Positions 1 through 5,056 of a stretch of 5,056 nucleotides of DNA are shown in pieces (the stretch's first letter is position 1; each line of letters opens with the position of its first letter). The notes beneath the pieces are model-generated. The model was not told the origin of the DNA. It saw nothing but the letters and a program-made list of their open reading frames with translations, and did no database searches. Position numbers and translations under genes: made by a program. The stretch is from JBBRSC01 sp038245795. GTDB taxonomy: Bacteria; Actinomycetota; Acidimicrobiia; Acidimicrobiales; Microtrichaceae. The DNA lies in assembly GCA_038245795.1 (NCBI GenBank), contig JBBRSC010000245.1:1-5056 (forward strand). The letters are read 5' to 3'.

Positions 1-1
1 C

Positions 2-1156
2 GACGTCTGGTTGTACGAGGGCCAATCGCTGCCAAACATCGGCCTGAACGCGGTAGCCGGGAAGCCGCCGGAGGAATACGGCATCGAACCTACCCGCTTC
101 GCCGAGATGCGCAAGGGGTGTTGGAACATCGATGAGCGGATCCGGGACATGAATGCCAACGGCATTCTCGGATCCATGTGCTTCCCGAGCTTCCCGCAGT
201 TCTGCGGTCAACTCTTCAGCCGCACCGAGGACAAGGACGTCGCGCTGGCCATGGTCCGCGCCTACAACGACTGGCACGTCGATGAATGGTGTGCTTCCGC
301 TCCTGGCCGCTTCATTCCGTTGGCCCTGCCGCCCATCTGGGATCCACAGCTGATGGCTGACGAAGTGCACCGCATGGCAGCGAAGGGTTGCCGAGCGGTG
401 ACCTTCTCGGAGAACCCGGAGAAGCTCGGCTGGCCCAGCTTCCACAACGATCATTGGGATCCGTTCTTCCAAGCGTGTCAGGACGAAGGCACCGTGATCT
501 GCCTGCACATCGGCTCGTCCTCGCAACTCACGATCACCTCCATCGAAGCGCCCATCAACGTCATGATCTCGTTGCAGCCGATGAACATCGTGCAGGCTGC
601 GGCCGACATCTTGTGGTCCCGTGCCGTCACCGAGTTTCCCGACGTGAAGTTCGCGTTGAGCGAGGGCGGTATCGGGTGGATTCCGTACTTCTTGGAACGG
701 GTCGACTATGTCTATGAGCACCATCAGTCATGGACTGGCCAGGACCTCCCGATGAAGCCGTCGGAGCTGTTCCGTGAGCGCTTCATCACGTGCTTCATCG
801 ACGACGCAGCGGGCGTGACGAATCGTGAAGCCGTGGGGATCGACACGATCTGCTGGGAGTGCGACTATCCGCATTCCGACTCGACGTGGCCCGATTCGCC
901 CGAGCGCCTCGCCCGATCCTTGACGGGCGTCGCCGATGTCGACATCGACAAGATGACGCATCTCAACGCCATGAGGTACTTCAGCTACGACCCGTTCTCG
1001 GTGCTCGGTCGCGAGAACTGCACGGTCGGCGCATTGCGTGCACAAGCCACCGACGTGGACACCTCGCAGAAGTCGTCCGGCAAGGTGGTGGTACGCCCGA
1101 CAACGCCGGTGCGGATCATCGACTTGGCCGCCGTCAGTAGCCCATCCAAGTCCTGA
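2..1156 (+). CDS. Amidohydrolase_2-family metal-dependent hydrolase/decarboxylase, 5'-truncated by window edge
   Basis: A TIM-barrel amidohydrolase of the ACMSD/gamma-resorcylate-decarboxylase superfamily (PF04909 type). Visible motifs, numbered from the TTG at position 11: ICLHIGSSS with the probable metal-ligand His166, LSEGGIGW, and CWECDYPHSDSTWPD with the probable catalytic or metal-binding Asp285. The early block (GLNAV, GCWNIDERIRDM, CFPSFPQFCG) is typical of long actinobacterial members of about 400 residues found near lipid and steroid catabolism genes. The frame is open through the window start and reads Asp-Val-Trp before the TTG, which fits the family, so the TTG is probably internal. 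About 40-50 N-terminal residues, including the expected HxH metal motif, lie outside the window. After the family's usual DPF...CTVGALRAQA end there is a low-complexity tail of roughly 35 residues. The reaction (C-C or C-N hydrolysis, or decarboxylation) and substrate are unknown. The gene converges on the minus-strand operon and need not belong to it. Family assignment is firm; function is not. Confidence 0.9.
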   Translation, partial: DVWLYEGQSLPNIGLNAVAGKPPEEYGIEPTRFAEMRKGCWNIDERIRDMNANGILGSMCFPSFPQFCGQLFSRTEDKDVALAMVRAYNDWHVDEWCASAPGRFIPLALPPIWDPQLMADEVHRMAAKGCRAVTFSENPEKLGWPSFHNDHWDPFFQACQDEGTVICLHIGSSSQLTITSIEAPINVMISLQPMNIVQAAADILWSRAVTEFPDVKFALSEGGIGWIPYFLERVDYVYEHHQSWTGQDLPMKPSELFRERFITCFIDDAAGVTNREAVGIDTICWECDYPHSDSTWPDSPERLARSLTGVADVDIDKMTHLNAMRYFSYDPFSVLGRENCTVGALRAQATDVDTSQKSSGKVVVRPTTPVRIIDLAAVSSPSKS

Positions 1157-1210
1157 CCGAGCCCCGATCATCCTCGTCAACGGGAGATTGGGTCACGAAC
1201 TGGTCAGGAC
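1150..1210. terminator. Inverted repeat across the convergent gene ends, possible bidirectional terminator
   Basis: GTCCTGACC at 1150-1158 is the exact reverse complement of GGTCAGGAC at 1202-1210. Both arms contain a stop codon, because both genes end in TCC TGA CC. A G-U pair (1159/1201) can extend the stem. Inside the loop, 1163-1169 can pair with 1186-1192 (7 pairs, one G-U). There is no U-tract on either side, so this is not a classical intrinsic terminator. Position between convergent genes is the main argument; the match could be chance. The 47-bp gap between the genes holds nothing else recognisable. Confidence 0.35.
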
Positions 1211-2148
1211 GGGCGCTTGGTGATCTCAGCGCAGGCCACGTAGCGCTTGTCCTGAATCACCGCTGCGGTGTACTCGCCGCACGTCGGGGGCACGATCAGT
1301 GTGATCGACTTCACGCGAGCCTGGGACAGGGGGTCCGAGCAGTCGACCTTCGTGGCAGTTCGACCGATGACGGTCACGCAGTCCTCGATGGCGAGAGCGT
1401 CGCCTACGTTGGTGAGGTCCCGGAACTCACCGATCTGAAGCGGGTAGTTCGGAACGAATGTCGTCGGCGGAGCGTCGCTGAGTACTGCGTTCGTGAGCCC
1501 AACAATCACCAACGCGATCAGTGCCACCGCTAGAAAGATCCCGATGATCCCGACGATGAAGGTGATGAAGCTCCAACGGCTCGTCACCGTGGGGCCGGGC
1601 GGATCAACTGCCCGTTGTCGGCCTACTGGCCGACCCAAATTGCCAGCTCTCGCCAGCTCCGCTCGATTGTGATTGGCCTCGTGGAGACCGCTGATTCGTC
1701 GGGCCTTCCGTTCGGGTCGTTGTTGAACGCCACTGACCTCGAGCTGCTGCGTTTGTACTTCCCGGCCGATTCGTTGGGCGCAGTCACGACAGAGATGTCC
1801 GGTGGTCGTGCGCCAGATCTCTGAGTCCTCGTATTTGAACTCGAAATCCTCCGCCGGTACTGCGCCGCACTCGTCGCATTCGTCGGGTCCAAAGGCTGGC
1901 GACGGAGGAGTCGAGTGCTGGCGTGTCGAGGGCTGGCGTGTCGAGGGCTGGCGTGTCGTGCCGTGGAGTAACTCGTCGTGGGCCACATTGACCTCGCGAG
2001 TTCGCCGCTCGAGTAGGGCTCGTTCAGACGGCGTGGCGTCGGGATGACGGTCGGGATGAACGTCTCGCAGCTTCTGTTTCCATGCCCGATCGATGTCCCT
2101 TTCCGAGGCGCCGGGGGCGATCCCGAGCACGTCGTAGGCGTCACTCAC
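1204..2148 (-). CDS. Membrane J-domain protein with zinc ribbon and Septum_form-like extracellular domain
   Basis: A 314-residue protein using the GTG at 2148. Domain order: J domain, residues about 3-62, starting SDAYDVLGIAPGAS and carrying the HPD motif at 31-33 (2050-2058), so it should be able to stimulate an Hsp70/DnaK; a Thr-Arg-Gln-Pro-Ser repeat linker at about 66-79; a zinc ribbon with Cys91/Cys94 and Cys120/Cys123 (CDEC and CRDC); a basic, poorly conserved-looking linker; one strong membrane helix at about 192-223; and a C-terminal domain with four cysteines (257, 270, 290, 306). The pattern EDCV...VDCSDP...CGEY...CAE resembles Septum_form/lipoprotein-like domains of actinobacteria. 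Predicted topology is J domain in the cytoplasm and C-terminus outside, with two possible disulfides. It lacks the G/F region and central Cys repeats of true DnaJ. The GTG start is chosen because it overlaps the upstream stop (GTGA) and has AGGGA 9 nt upstream; a TTG at 2169 would add 7 residues without a ribosome binding site. Linker codons (AGA, TTG, GTA) are less GC-biased than in neighbouring genes. Domain calls are good; the cellular role is unknown. Confidence 0.85.
   Translation of the reverse strand: MSDAYDVLGIAPGASERDIDRAWKQKLRDVHPDRHPDATPSERALLERRTREVNVAHDELLHGTTRQPSTRQPSTRQHSTPPSPAFGPDECDECGAVPAEDFEFKYEDSEIWRTTTGHLCRDCAQRIGREVQTQQLEVSGVQQRPERKARRISGLHEANHNRAELARAGNLGRPVGRQRAVDPPGPTVTSRWSFITFIVGIIGIFLAVALIALVIVGLTNAVLSDAPPTTFVPNYPLQIGEFRDLTNVGDALAIEDCVTVIGRTATKVDCSDPLSQARVKSITLIVPPTCGEYTAAVIQDKRYVACAEITKRPS
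1480..1575 (-). other. Transmembrane helix of the J-domain protein
   Basis: About 30 almost uncharged residues rich in Ile, Val, Leu and Phe (for example FITFIVGIIGIFLAVALIAL), preceded by Arg and a basic linker and followed by a polar Pro/Thr segment. The positive-inside rule places the J domain and zinc ribbon in the cytoplasm. This is the only hydrophobic segment in the protein, and it is too far from the N-terminus to be a signal peptide. Confidence 0.85.
1617..1634. repeat. Perfect 7-bp GC-rich hairpin inside the J-protein linker
   Basis: GTCGGCC at 1617-1623, a TACT loop, then GGCCGAC at 1628-1634. In the mRNA of the minus-strand gene the loop is AGUA. It lies in the weakly constrained linker between zinc ribbon and membrane helix, where it encodes Gly-Arg-Pro-Val-Gly-Arg. 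There is no U-tract, so a terminator role is not supported. It may be coincidental in GC-rich coding DNA. Confidence 0.35.
1911..1955. repeat. Three tandem 15-bp repeats encoding a TRQPS-type linker
   Basis: Three direct units of 15 bp: TCGAGTGCTGGCGTG (1911-1925), then TCGAGGGCTGGCGTG twice (1926-1940 and 1941-1955). The first differs from the others at one base. Because 15 is a multiple of 3, each unit adds five residues (Thr-Arg-Gln-Pro/His-Ser) in frame to the linker between the J domain and the zinc ribbon. Near-perfect DNA identity suggests recent expansion by slippage, so copy number may vary between strains. Confidence 0.9.
2145..2148 (-). promoter_or_regulatory. GTGA start/stop overlap (DUF35 to J-protein)
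   Basis: On the minus strand the bases GTGA combine the GTG start of the J-domain gene with the TGA stop of the DUF35 gene. An AGGGA Shine-Dalgarno-like element (2158-2162) lies 9 nt upstream, inside the DUF35 coding region. This layout favours reinitiation-type translational coupling and decides the start of the downstream gene. Confidence 0.75.
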
Positions 2149-2609
2149 GCGCCCGAATCCCTGACCCAACGAGGGAACGTCACGCTGCCGAGTTCATCCT
2201 CGACTGGAGAATCGAACACGACACGCACCGGCTCGCCGATGACGATCGCCGACGCGTCGACGCTGTTGATGCCGGCGTCTCGTTCGCTCACGAGGTTCCC
2301 GATCATCCGCAGGCCGTCACCCTCGTCGAGTTCCACGACAATCACGTTGTACGGAGCGACGAGGGCGATCTCGGCAAAGGCCGGCAGGAGCGGCGGCGAC
2401 GGCACCGCGATGCTCCAGATATGACCCCGTCCCGAGGAGCGGTCCCACGTGTGATCGAAGCTGTGGCAGTCCGGGCACATTGGCCGCGGCGGGATGCGTG
2501 GAGCGCGACACGAAGCGCATGTTTGGATGAGGAGCAGCCCGGCCGCGCAACCTTCCCAGAACGGTGTCGAGTCGTCGTCGAACTCGGGCAGGGGGATGCT
2601 GCTGATCAT
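2145..2609 (-). CDS. DUF35 Zn-ribbon/OB-fold protein, partner of the adjacent thiolase-like enzyme
   Basis: A 154-residue protein with the standard DUF35 layout: an N-terminal helix with the pattern FDDDSTPFWEGCAAG (10-24); a rubredoxin-like zinc ribbon with Cys31/Cys34 and Cys45/Cys48 (CASC and CPDC, separated by a basic Pro/Arg loop); then an OB-fold (about 57-150) containing GRGHIWSIAV and a conserved-looking PYNVIVVELDEGDGLRMIG strand pair. Members of this family pair with SCP-x/thiolase-like proteins. In steroid degradation the DUF35 domain of ChsH2 binds Ltp2 and is needed for its retro-aldolase activity. Here it is a stand-alone gene directly after a thiolase-like gene, with an ATGA overlap, so it is most likely a subunit or CoA-thioester-delivery partner of that enzyme. 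It is cytoplasmic, with no signal peptide or membrane segment. The ATG at 2609 is supported by the overlap; only a weak GGGCGG lies upstream. Family assignment is firm; the specific substrate is unknown. Confidence 0.92.
   Translation of the reverse strand: MISSIPLPEFDDDSTPFWEGCAAGLLLIQTCASCRAPRIPPRPMCPDCHSFDHTWDRSSGRGHIWSIAVPSPPLLPAFAEIALVAPYNVIVVELDEGDGLRMIGNLVSERDAGINSVDASAIVIGEPVRVVFDSPVEDELGSVTFPRWVRDSGA
2606..2609 (-). promoter_or_regulatory. ATGA start/stop overlap (thiolase-like to DUF35)
   Basis: The ATG of the DUF35 gene overlaps the TGA stop of the thiolase-like gene by 4 nt on the minus strand. Such overlaps commonly couple translation of complex subunits and fit a stoichiometric thiolase-like/DUF35 pair. 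Confidence 0.75.
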
Positions 2610-3772
2610 GCGTCGCCCGCCCGGAACACGAGGGCGCCGGTCGGGACACCTTCACCTGACGTGACCAGGGACCATCGCGCATCGGGGGCCTGTGATGTCG
2701 ATGTGCCCCGGACTTGGCGCACCGCTTCGACGATCAGGTTGAAGCCGTGAATGTACGCCTCGCTCATTCCCCCGCCCGACGTGTTCACCGGCAAGCCGCC
2801 ACCCGGACCGATGCCCCGATCGGCCACGAATCCGGCCGCCTCGCCTCGCCCACAGAATCCGTAGCCCTCGAGCGACAACAACACCAGCGGACTGAAGGCG
2901 TCGTACAGCTGAGCCACGTCAATGTCGGCGGCAGTGATGTCAGACCGATCCCACAATATCTCCGCGCAGCTCCATGCAGGCCCCACGAGCGGATCGTCGC
3001 AGAAGTAGTTCGTCATCGTCTGGTGCTGAGCGGGAAGTGACTGCGCCCACGAATGGATGAACGCTGGCCGTTGCGGGCCGTCGTTGGCTCGATCCGCCCG
3101 ACAGATCACGACCGCTGCCGCGCCGTCGGTCTCGAGGCAATTGTCGAACAAACAGAGTGGATCAGAGATCATCCGCGCTGCCATGTAGGAATCGAGCGTC
3201 ATCTCCTTCGCGTACATCTGGGCCGCGGGGTTGAGGTTTGCGTGCGCCCGGATCGCCATGGCAACCGCCGCCAGATCATCTCGGGTGGCACCGAATTCGT
3301 GGCAGTAGCGCCTGGTGAGCAGGGCGATCTCGTCGACGGGTCGCACCAGCCCGAACGGTCTCGACCACGCCGGGTTGCCAGCTATTCGCTGCGCGACCCC
3401 GGCCCAGGGTCGACTGGCAGCGGCTCCACGTTTTCTGCTCCGCCACGCCACCGCCACGTCGCAGACACCGGTGGCTACCGCCATCGAGGCCTGACCCACG
3501 ACTCCACACCCGGCGCCGCCGCCGTAGTGGACCCGTCCGAAGTAGCCGACATTCGTACATCCAAGATTCCGCGCGATCTCGACCTCGTCGGTGGCTTCGA
3601 GGGTGTAGCTGGACAGACCATCGACCGCGCTCGGGGAGATCCCCGCATCATCGAGCGCCGCGATGATCGCCCGGAGGGCCAAGGTCTGCTCATTGTCCGC
3701 CGCTGACTTCGACCATTCGGTCGTGCCGACCCCGACTACTGCCGTCGCGTCCTTCAGGAGCGACGTCGTCAT
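2606..3772 (-). CDS. SCP-x/Ltp2-type thiolase-fold protein, probable acyl-CoA aldolase (lipid-transfer-protein family)
   Basis: A full-length 388-residue thiolase-superfamily protein of the SCP-x/'lipid transfer protein' branch. Visible features: an N-terminal start typical of the branch (AVVGVGTTEWSK); a VHYGGGAGCGVVGQASMAV segment (81-99) where ordinary thiolases carry the nucleophilic Cys; SDPLCLFDNCLETDGAAAVV (203-222); DIDVAQLYDAFSPL (284-296); GYGFCGRGEAAGF (303-315); and VNTSGGGMSEAYIHGFN (329-345). The usual C-terminal GHP-type His and CxG Cys motifs of degradative thiolases are not obvious. Instead Tyr290 (in YDAFS) and Tyr340 (in SEAYIHG) are 50 residues apart, matching my memory of the two catalytic tyrosines of the steroid retro-aldolase Ltp2. 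With the DUF35 gene directly downstream, C-C cleavage or formation on a CoA thioester is the favoured role (inference). Classical thiolysis remains possible, since Cys89 lies close to the expected nucleophile position. The ATG at 3772 overlaps the upstream stop by one base. No strong Shine-Dalgarno is visible. Confidence 0.88.
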   Translation of the reverse strand: MTTSLLKDATAVVGVGTTEWSKSAADNEQTLALRAIIAALDDAGISPSAVDGLSSYTLEATDEVEIARNLGCTNVGYFGRVHYGGGAGCGVVGQASMAVATGVCDVAVAWRSRKRGAAASRPWAGVAQRIAGNPAWSRPFGLVRPVDEIALLTRRYCHEFGATRDDLAAVAMAIRAHANLNPAAQMYAKEMTLDSYMAARMISDPLCLFDNCLETDGAAAVVICRADRANDGPQRPAFIHSWAQSLPAQHQTMTNYFCDDPLVGPAWSCAEILWDRSDITAADIDVAQLYDAFSPLVLLSLEGYGFCGRGEAAGFVADRGIGPGGGLPVNTSGGGMSEAYIHGFNLIVEAVRQVRGTSTSQAPDARWSLVTSGEGVPTGALVFRAGDA

Positions 3773-3774
3773 CA
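3770..3774 (-). promoter_or_regulatory. TGATG stop/start overlap (acyl-CoA synthetase to thiolase-like)
   Basis: On the minus strand the TGA stop of the acyl-CoA synthetase and the ATG of the thiolase-like gene share one base. The 15 or so nucleotides before the ATG show no convincing Shine-Dalgarno, so translation may depend on ribosomes finishing the upstream gene. Confidence 0.7.
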
Positions 3775-5056
3775 GCGGCAGACAATCAACGCGTCGACGA
3801 CGACGGCGCCATCTTTGGTGACCACCACGGGGTTGATGTCGAGCTCCTCGATCTGGTCAGCGAAGTCCTCAACGAAGCGCTGGACCCTCATGATGATGTC
3901 CACGACGGCGGAGATCTTCGCCGGTGCCGCGCCGCGTACGCCGCCGAGCAATTGGCCCGCCAACGTCTGGTCGATCATGCGCCGTGTTTCGGGCCGATCG
4001 AACGGCGGAACGCGGATGGCGACATCGTTGGTGAGTTCGACAAGCACACCCCCGGCACCGAAGGCGATCACGGGCCCGAACACCGGATCGCGGGACACGC
4101 CGATGACGCACTCGATGCCTTTCGGCGCCATCTCGGAGATGAGGACGCCATCGATGGCGGCACCCGGCGCCCGTTTCGCGGCCCGACGTACCAGCCGTTC
4201 GAACTGTTCGCGGACGTCGCGCTCGGTGTCGATGCCGAGCTTCACCAGGCCGAGATCGCTCTTGTGGGCGATGTCGGGCGACGAGATCTTCAGGGCGACC
4301 GGGCCCTTGACTTTGCGAGCGGCTTTGGCAGCGACGTCGGCGGAGGTCGCCACCACGTTGCGGCCGGTAGGGATGCCGTAGGCCGCCAGCACCCGCTTCG
4401 AGTCGAACTCGGAGAGCGACGTGCCCGGCACCAGGAACGACTGAACGGTTCGGGCTGCCAGCGATCGGCGGCGAACCGGTCGATCGAAGGGTGACCGGTA
4501 GCGGCCGACGAACTCGTGATGATCGAAGTAGGCAGCGGCGGCCTGCACACAGTTGGAGAACGTACGGAAGGTCGAGATCCGCGCTGAACCGCACAGCACC
4601 TCGCGATACGCGGCGCTTTCGGTCGGCGACCCCCAGACGACGAAGATCGGAACGTCGGTCGTCTCGGCAACGGCTACAAGATCACGGGCGAACGGCAACG
4701 ACATCGACTCCAGAGCGCCGGTGATCGGAACGATCACGAGGTCGACAAGCGGGTCCGACACGATGGCAGCAAGGATTTTCGCGCCGCGCTGATCGGCGGA
4801 GGGTGCGCCGCCGGAGTCGACCGGGTTGGAGACCCTCAAGTACCCCGGAATGTGCTGGCGGAGTTCGTCACGGGTGGCCTTGGTCAGTGTCGGGAGCCTC
4901 AGCCCGACATCGGCGGCCATGTCGGCCATGTGCGCGCCCGTTCCACCGCTGATCGCGTAGACGCAGACATTTCGTCGCTTCGGCGTGGACCCGGAGGCCG
5001 ATCGCGGTGGCTTCGAGCGGGCCAGGGCGGCACTGACATCGGTGAGCTGATCGAGC
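3772..5056 (-). CDS. ADP-forming acyl-CoA synthetase (acetate--CoA ligase family), N-terminus outside window
   Basis: The C-terminal 428 or so residues of an NDP-forming acyl-CoA synthetase, expected to be about 700 residues in full. The reaction is acid + CoA + ATP <=> acyl-CoA + ADP + Pi. The frame stays open to the window end. The ATG at 4929 is internal, since upstream codons encode VCVYAISGGTGAH, the conserved nucleotide-binding loop of the second CoA-ligase subdomain. Numbered from that ATG: the rest of the succinyl-CoA-synthetase-alpha-like domain (RVSNPVDSGG at 32-41, VDLVIVPITG, then IFVVWGSP); a hinge (about 135-170); then an ATP-grasp_5 domain (about 171-385) with LSEFDSKRVLAAYGIPT, ALKISSPDIAHKSDLG including the conserved His222, GVSRDPVFGPVIAFGAGG, and the LDINPVVV end motif. 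The phospho-accepting His of the alpha half should lie just beyond the window. Placement upstream of the Ltp2/DUF35 pair suggests it supplies, or recovers energy from, the CoA thioester handled by that complex. Chain length or ring specificity cannot be read from the sequence. Confidence 0.92.
   Translation of the reverse strand, partial: LDQLTDVSAALARSKPPRSASGSTPKRRNVCVYAISGGTGAHMADMAADVGLRLPTLTKATRDELRQHIPGYLRVSNPVDSGGAPSADQRGAKILAAIVSDPLVDLVIVPITGALESMSLPFARDLVAVAETTDVPIFVVWGSPTESAAYREVLCGSARISTFRTFSNCVQAAAAYFDHHEFVGRYRSPFDRPVRRRSLAARTVQSFLVPGTSLSEFDSKRVLAAYGIPTGRNVVATSADVAAKAARKVKGPVALKISSPDIAHKSDLGLVKLGIDTERDVREQFERLVRRAAKRAPGAAIDGVLISEMAPKGIECVIGVSRDPVFGPVIAFGAGGVLVELTNDVAIRVPPFDRPETRRMIDQTLAGQLLGGVRGAAPAKISAVVDIIMRVQRFVEDFADQIEELDINPVVVTKDGAVVVDALIVCR

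Noticed and set aside
11..13. TTG at position 11 as the true start of the amidohydrolase
   Set aside because: The frame is open upstream (Asp-Val-Trp) and the family needs about 40-50 more N-terminal residues with the HxH metal motif, so the gene continues beyond the window.
728..1180. 150-residue minus-strand frame opposite the amidohydrolase C-terminus
   Set aside because: Antisense to conserved amidohydrolase motifs and without recognisable features.
1911..1955. CRISPR-like array
   Set aside because: The three units abut with no spacers and lie in frame within a coding region; it is a coding minisatellite.
1623..2144. Alternative minus-strand frame over the J-protein, considered as a sign of a frameshift
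   Set aside because: The main frame carries the J domain, zinc ribbon and membrane helix continuously; the alternative frame shows no domain and is kept open partly by the 15-bp repeats.
2082..2750. 222-residue open frame on the + strand
   Set aside because: Arg/His-rich translation with no domain features, lying antisense to the DUF35 and thiolase-like genes; a shadow of GC-rich codon bias.
3053..3706. 217-residue open frame on the + strand
   Set aside because: Antisense to the well-supported thiolase-like gene, with Arg- and Gly-rich low-information sequence.
3869..4594. 241-residue alternative minus-strand frame within the synthetase
   Set aside because: Extremely Arg-rich and overlapping the ATP-grasp domain in another frame.
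4927..4929. ATG at 4929 as the start of the acyl-CoA synthetase
   Set aside because: Forty-two further codons are open to the window edge and encode the conserved ISGGTG loop directly before this Met; it is internal.

Overview
The window is GC-rich and densely coded, and reads as an actinobacterial chromosome, possibly Acidimicrobiia or a relative of the mycobacteria. That placement is inference. It rests on the family make-up (an amidohydrolase of the kind common in actinobacterial lipid- and steroid-degradation regions, an SCP-x/Ltp2-type enzyme with a DUF35 partner, and a membrane J-protein with a Septum_form-like extracellular domain), on GTG start use and on tight start/stop overlaps. 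No rRNA, tRNA, insertion sequence, CRISPR array or phage gene is visible.

Layout: on the + strand, positions 2-1156 hold the 3' part of a metal-dependent amidohydrolase (amidohydrolase_2 family), cut off at its N-terminus by the window edge. A 47-bp convergent gap follows (1157-1203), flanked by a perfect 9-bp inverted repeat that includes both stop codons. Everything from 1204 to 5056 is one minus-strand cluster. In transcription order it holds an ADP-forming (NDP-forming) acyl-CoA synthetase, truncated at its N-terminus by the window end (5056-3772); a thiolase-fold SCP-x/Ltp2-like protein (3772-2606); a Zn-ribbon/OB-fold DUF35 protein (2609-2145); and a J-domain protein with a zinc ribbon, one membrane span and an extracellular cysteine-rich domain (2148-1204). 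The three junctions are TGATG (1-nt overlap), ATGA (4-nt overlap) and GTGA (4-nt overlap), so all four genes are probably on one mRNA and translationally coupled. The cluster's promoter lies outside the window.

Likely joint role: the thiolase-like/DUF35 pair has the arrangement of the steroid side-chain retro-aldolase Ltp2 with the DUF35 domain of ChsH2. Two tyrosines of the thiolase-like protein (Tyr290 and Tyr340) are 50 residues apart, as I recall for the catalytic tyrosines of characterised Ltp2. With a CoA-ligase encoded immediately upstream, a simple model is that the ligase activates a carboxylic acid (or recovers ATP from an acyl-CoA product) and the Ltp2/DUF35 complex cleaves or forms a C-C bond on the CoA thioester. 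The substrate cannot be read from the sequence. The most unexpected element is the transmembrane J-domain protein coupled to the end of this catabolic operon.
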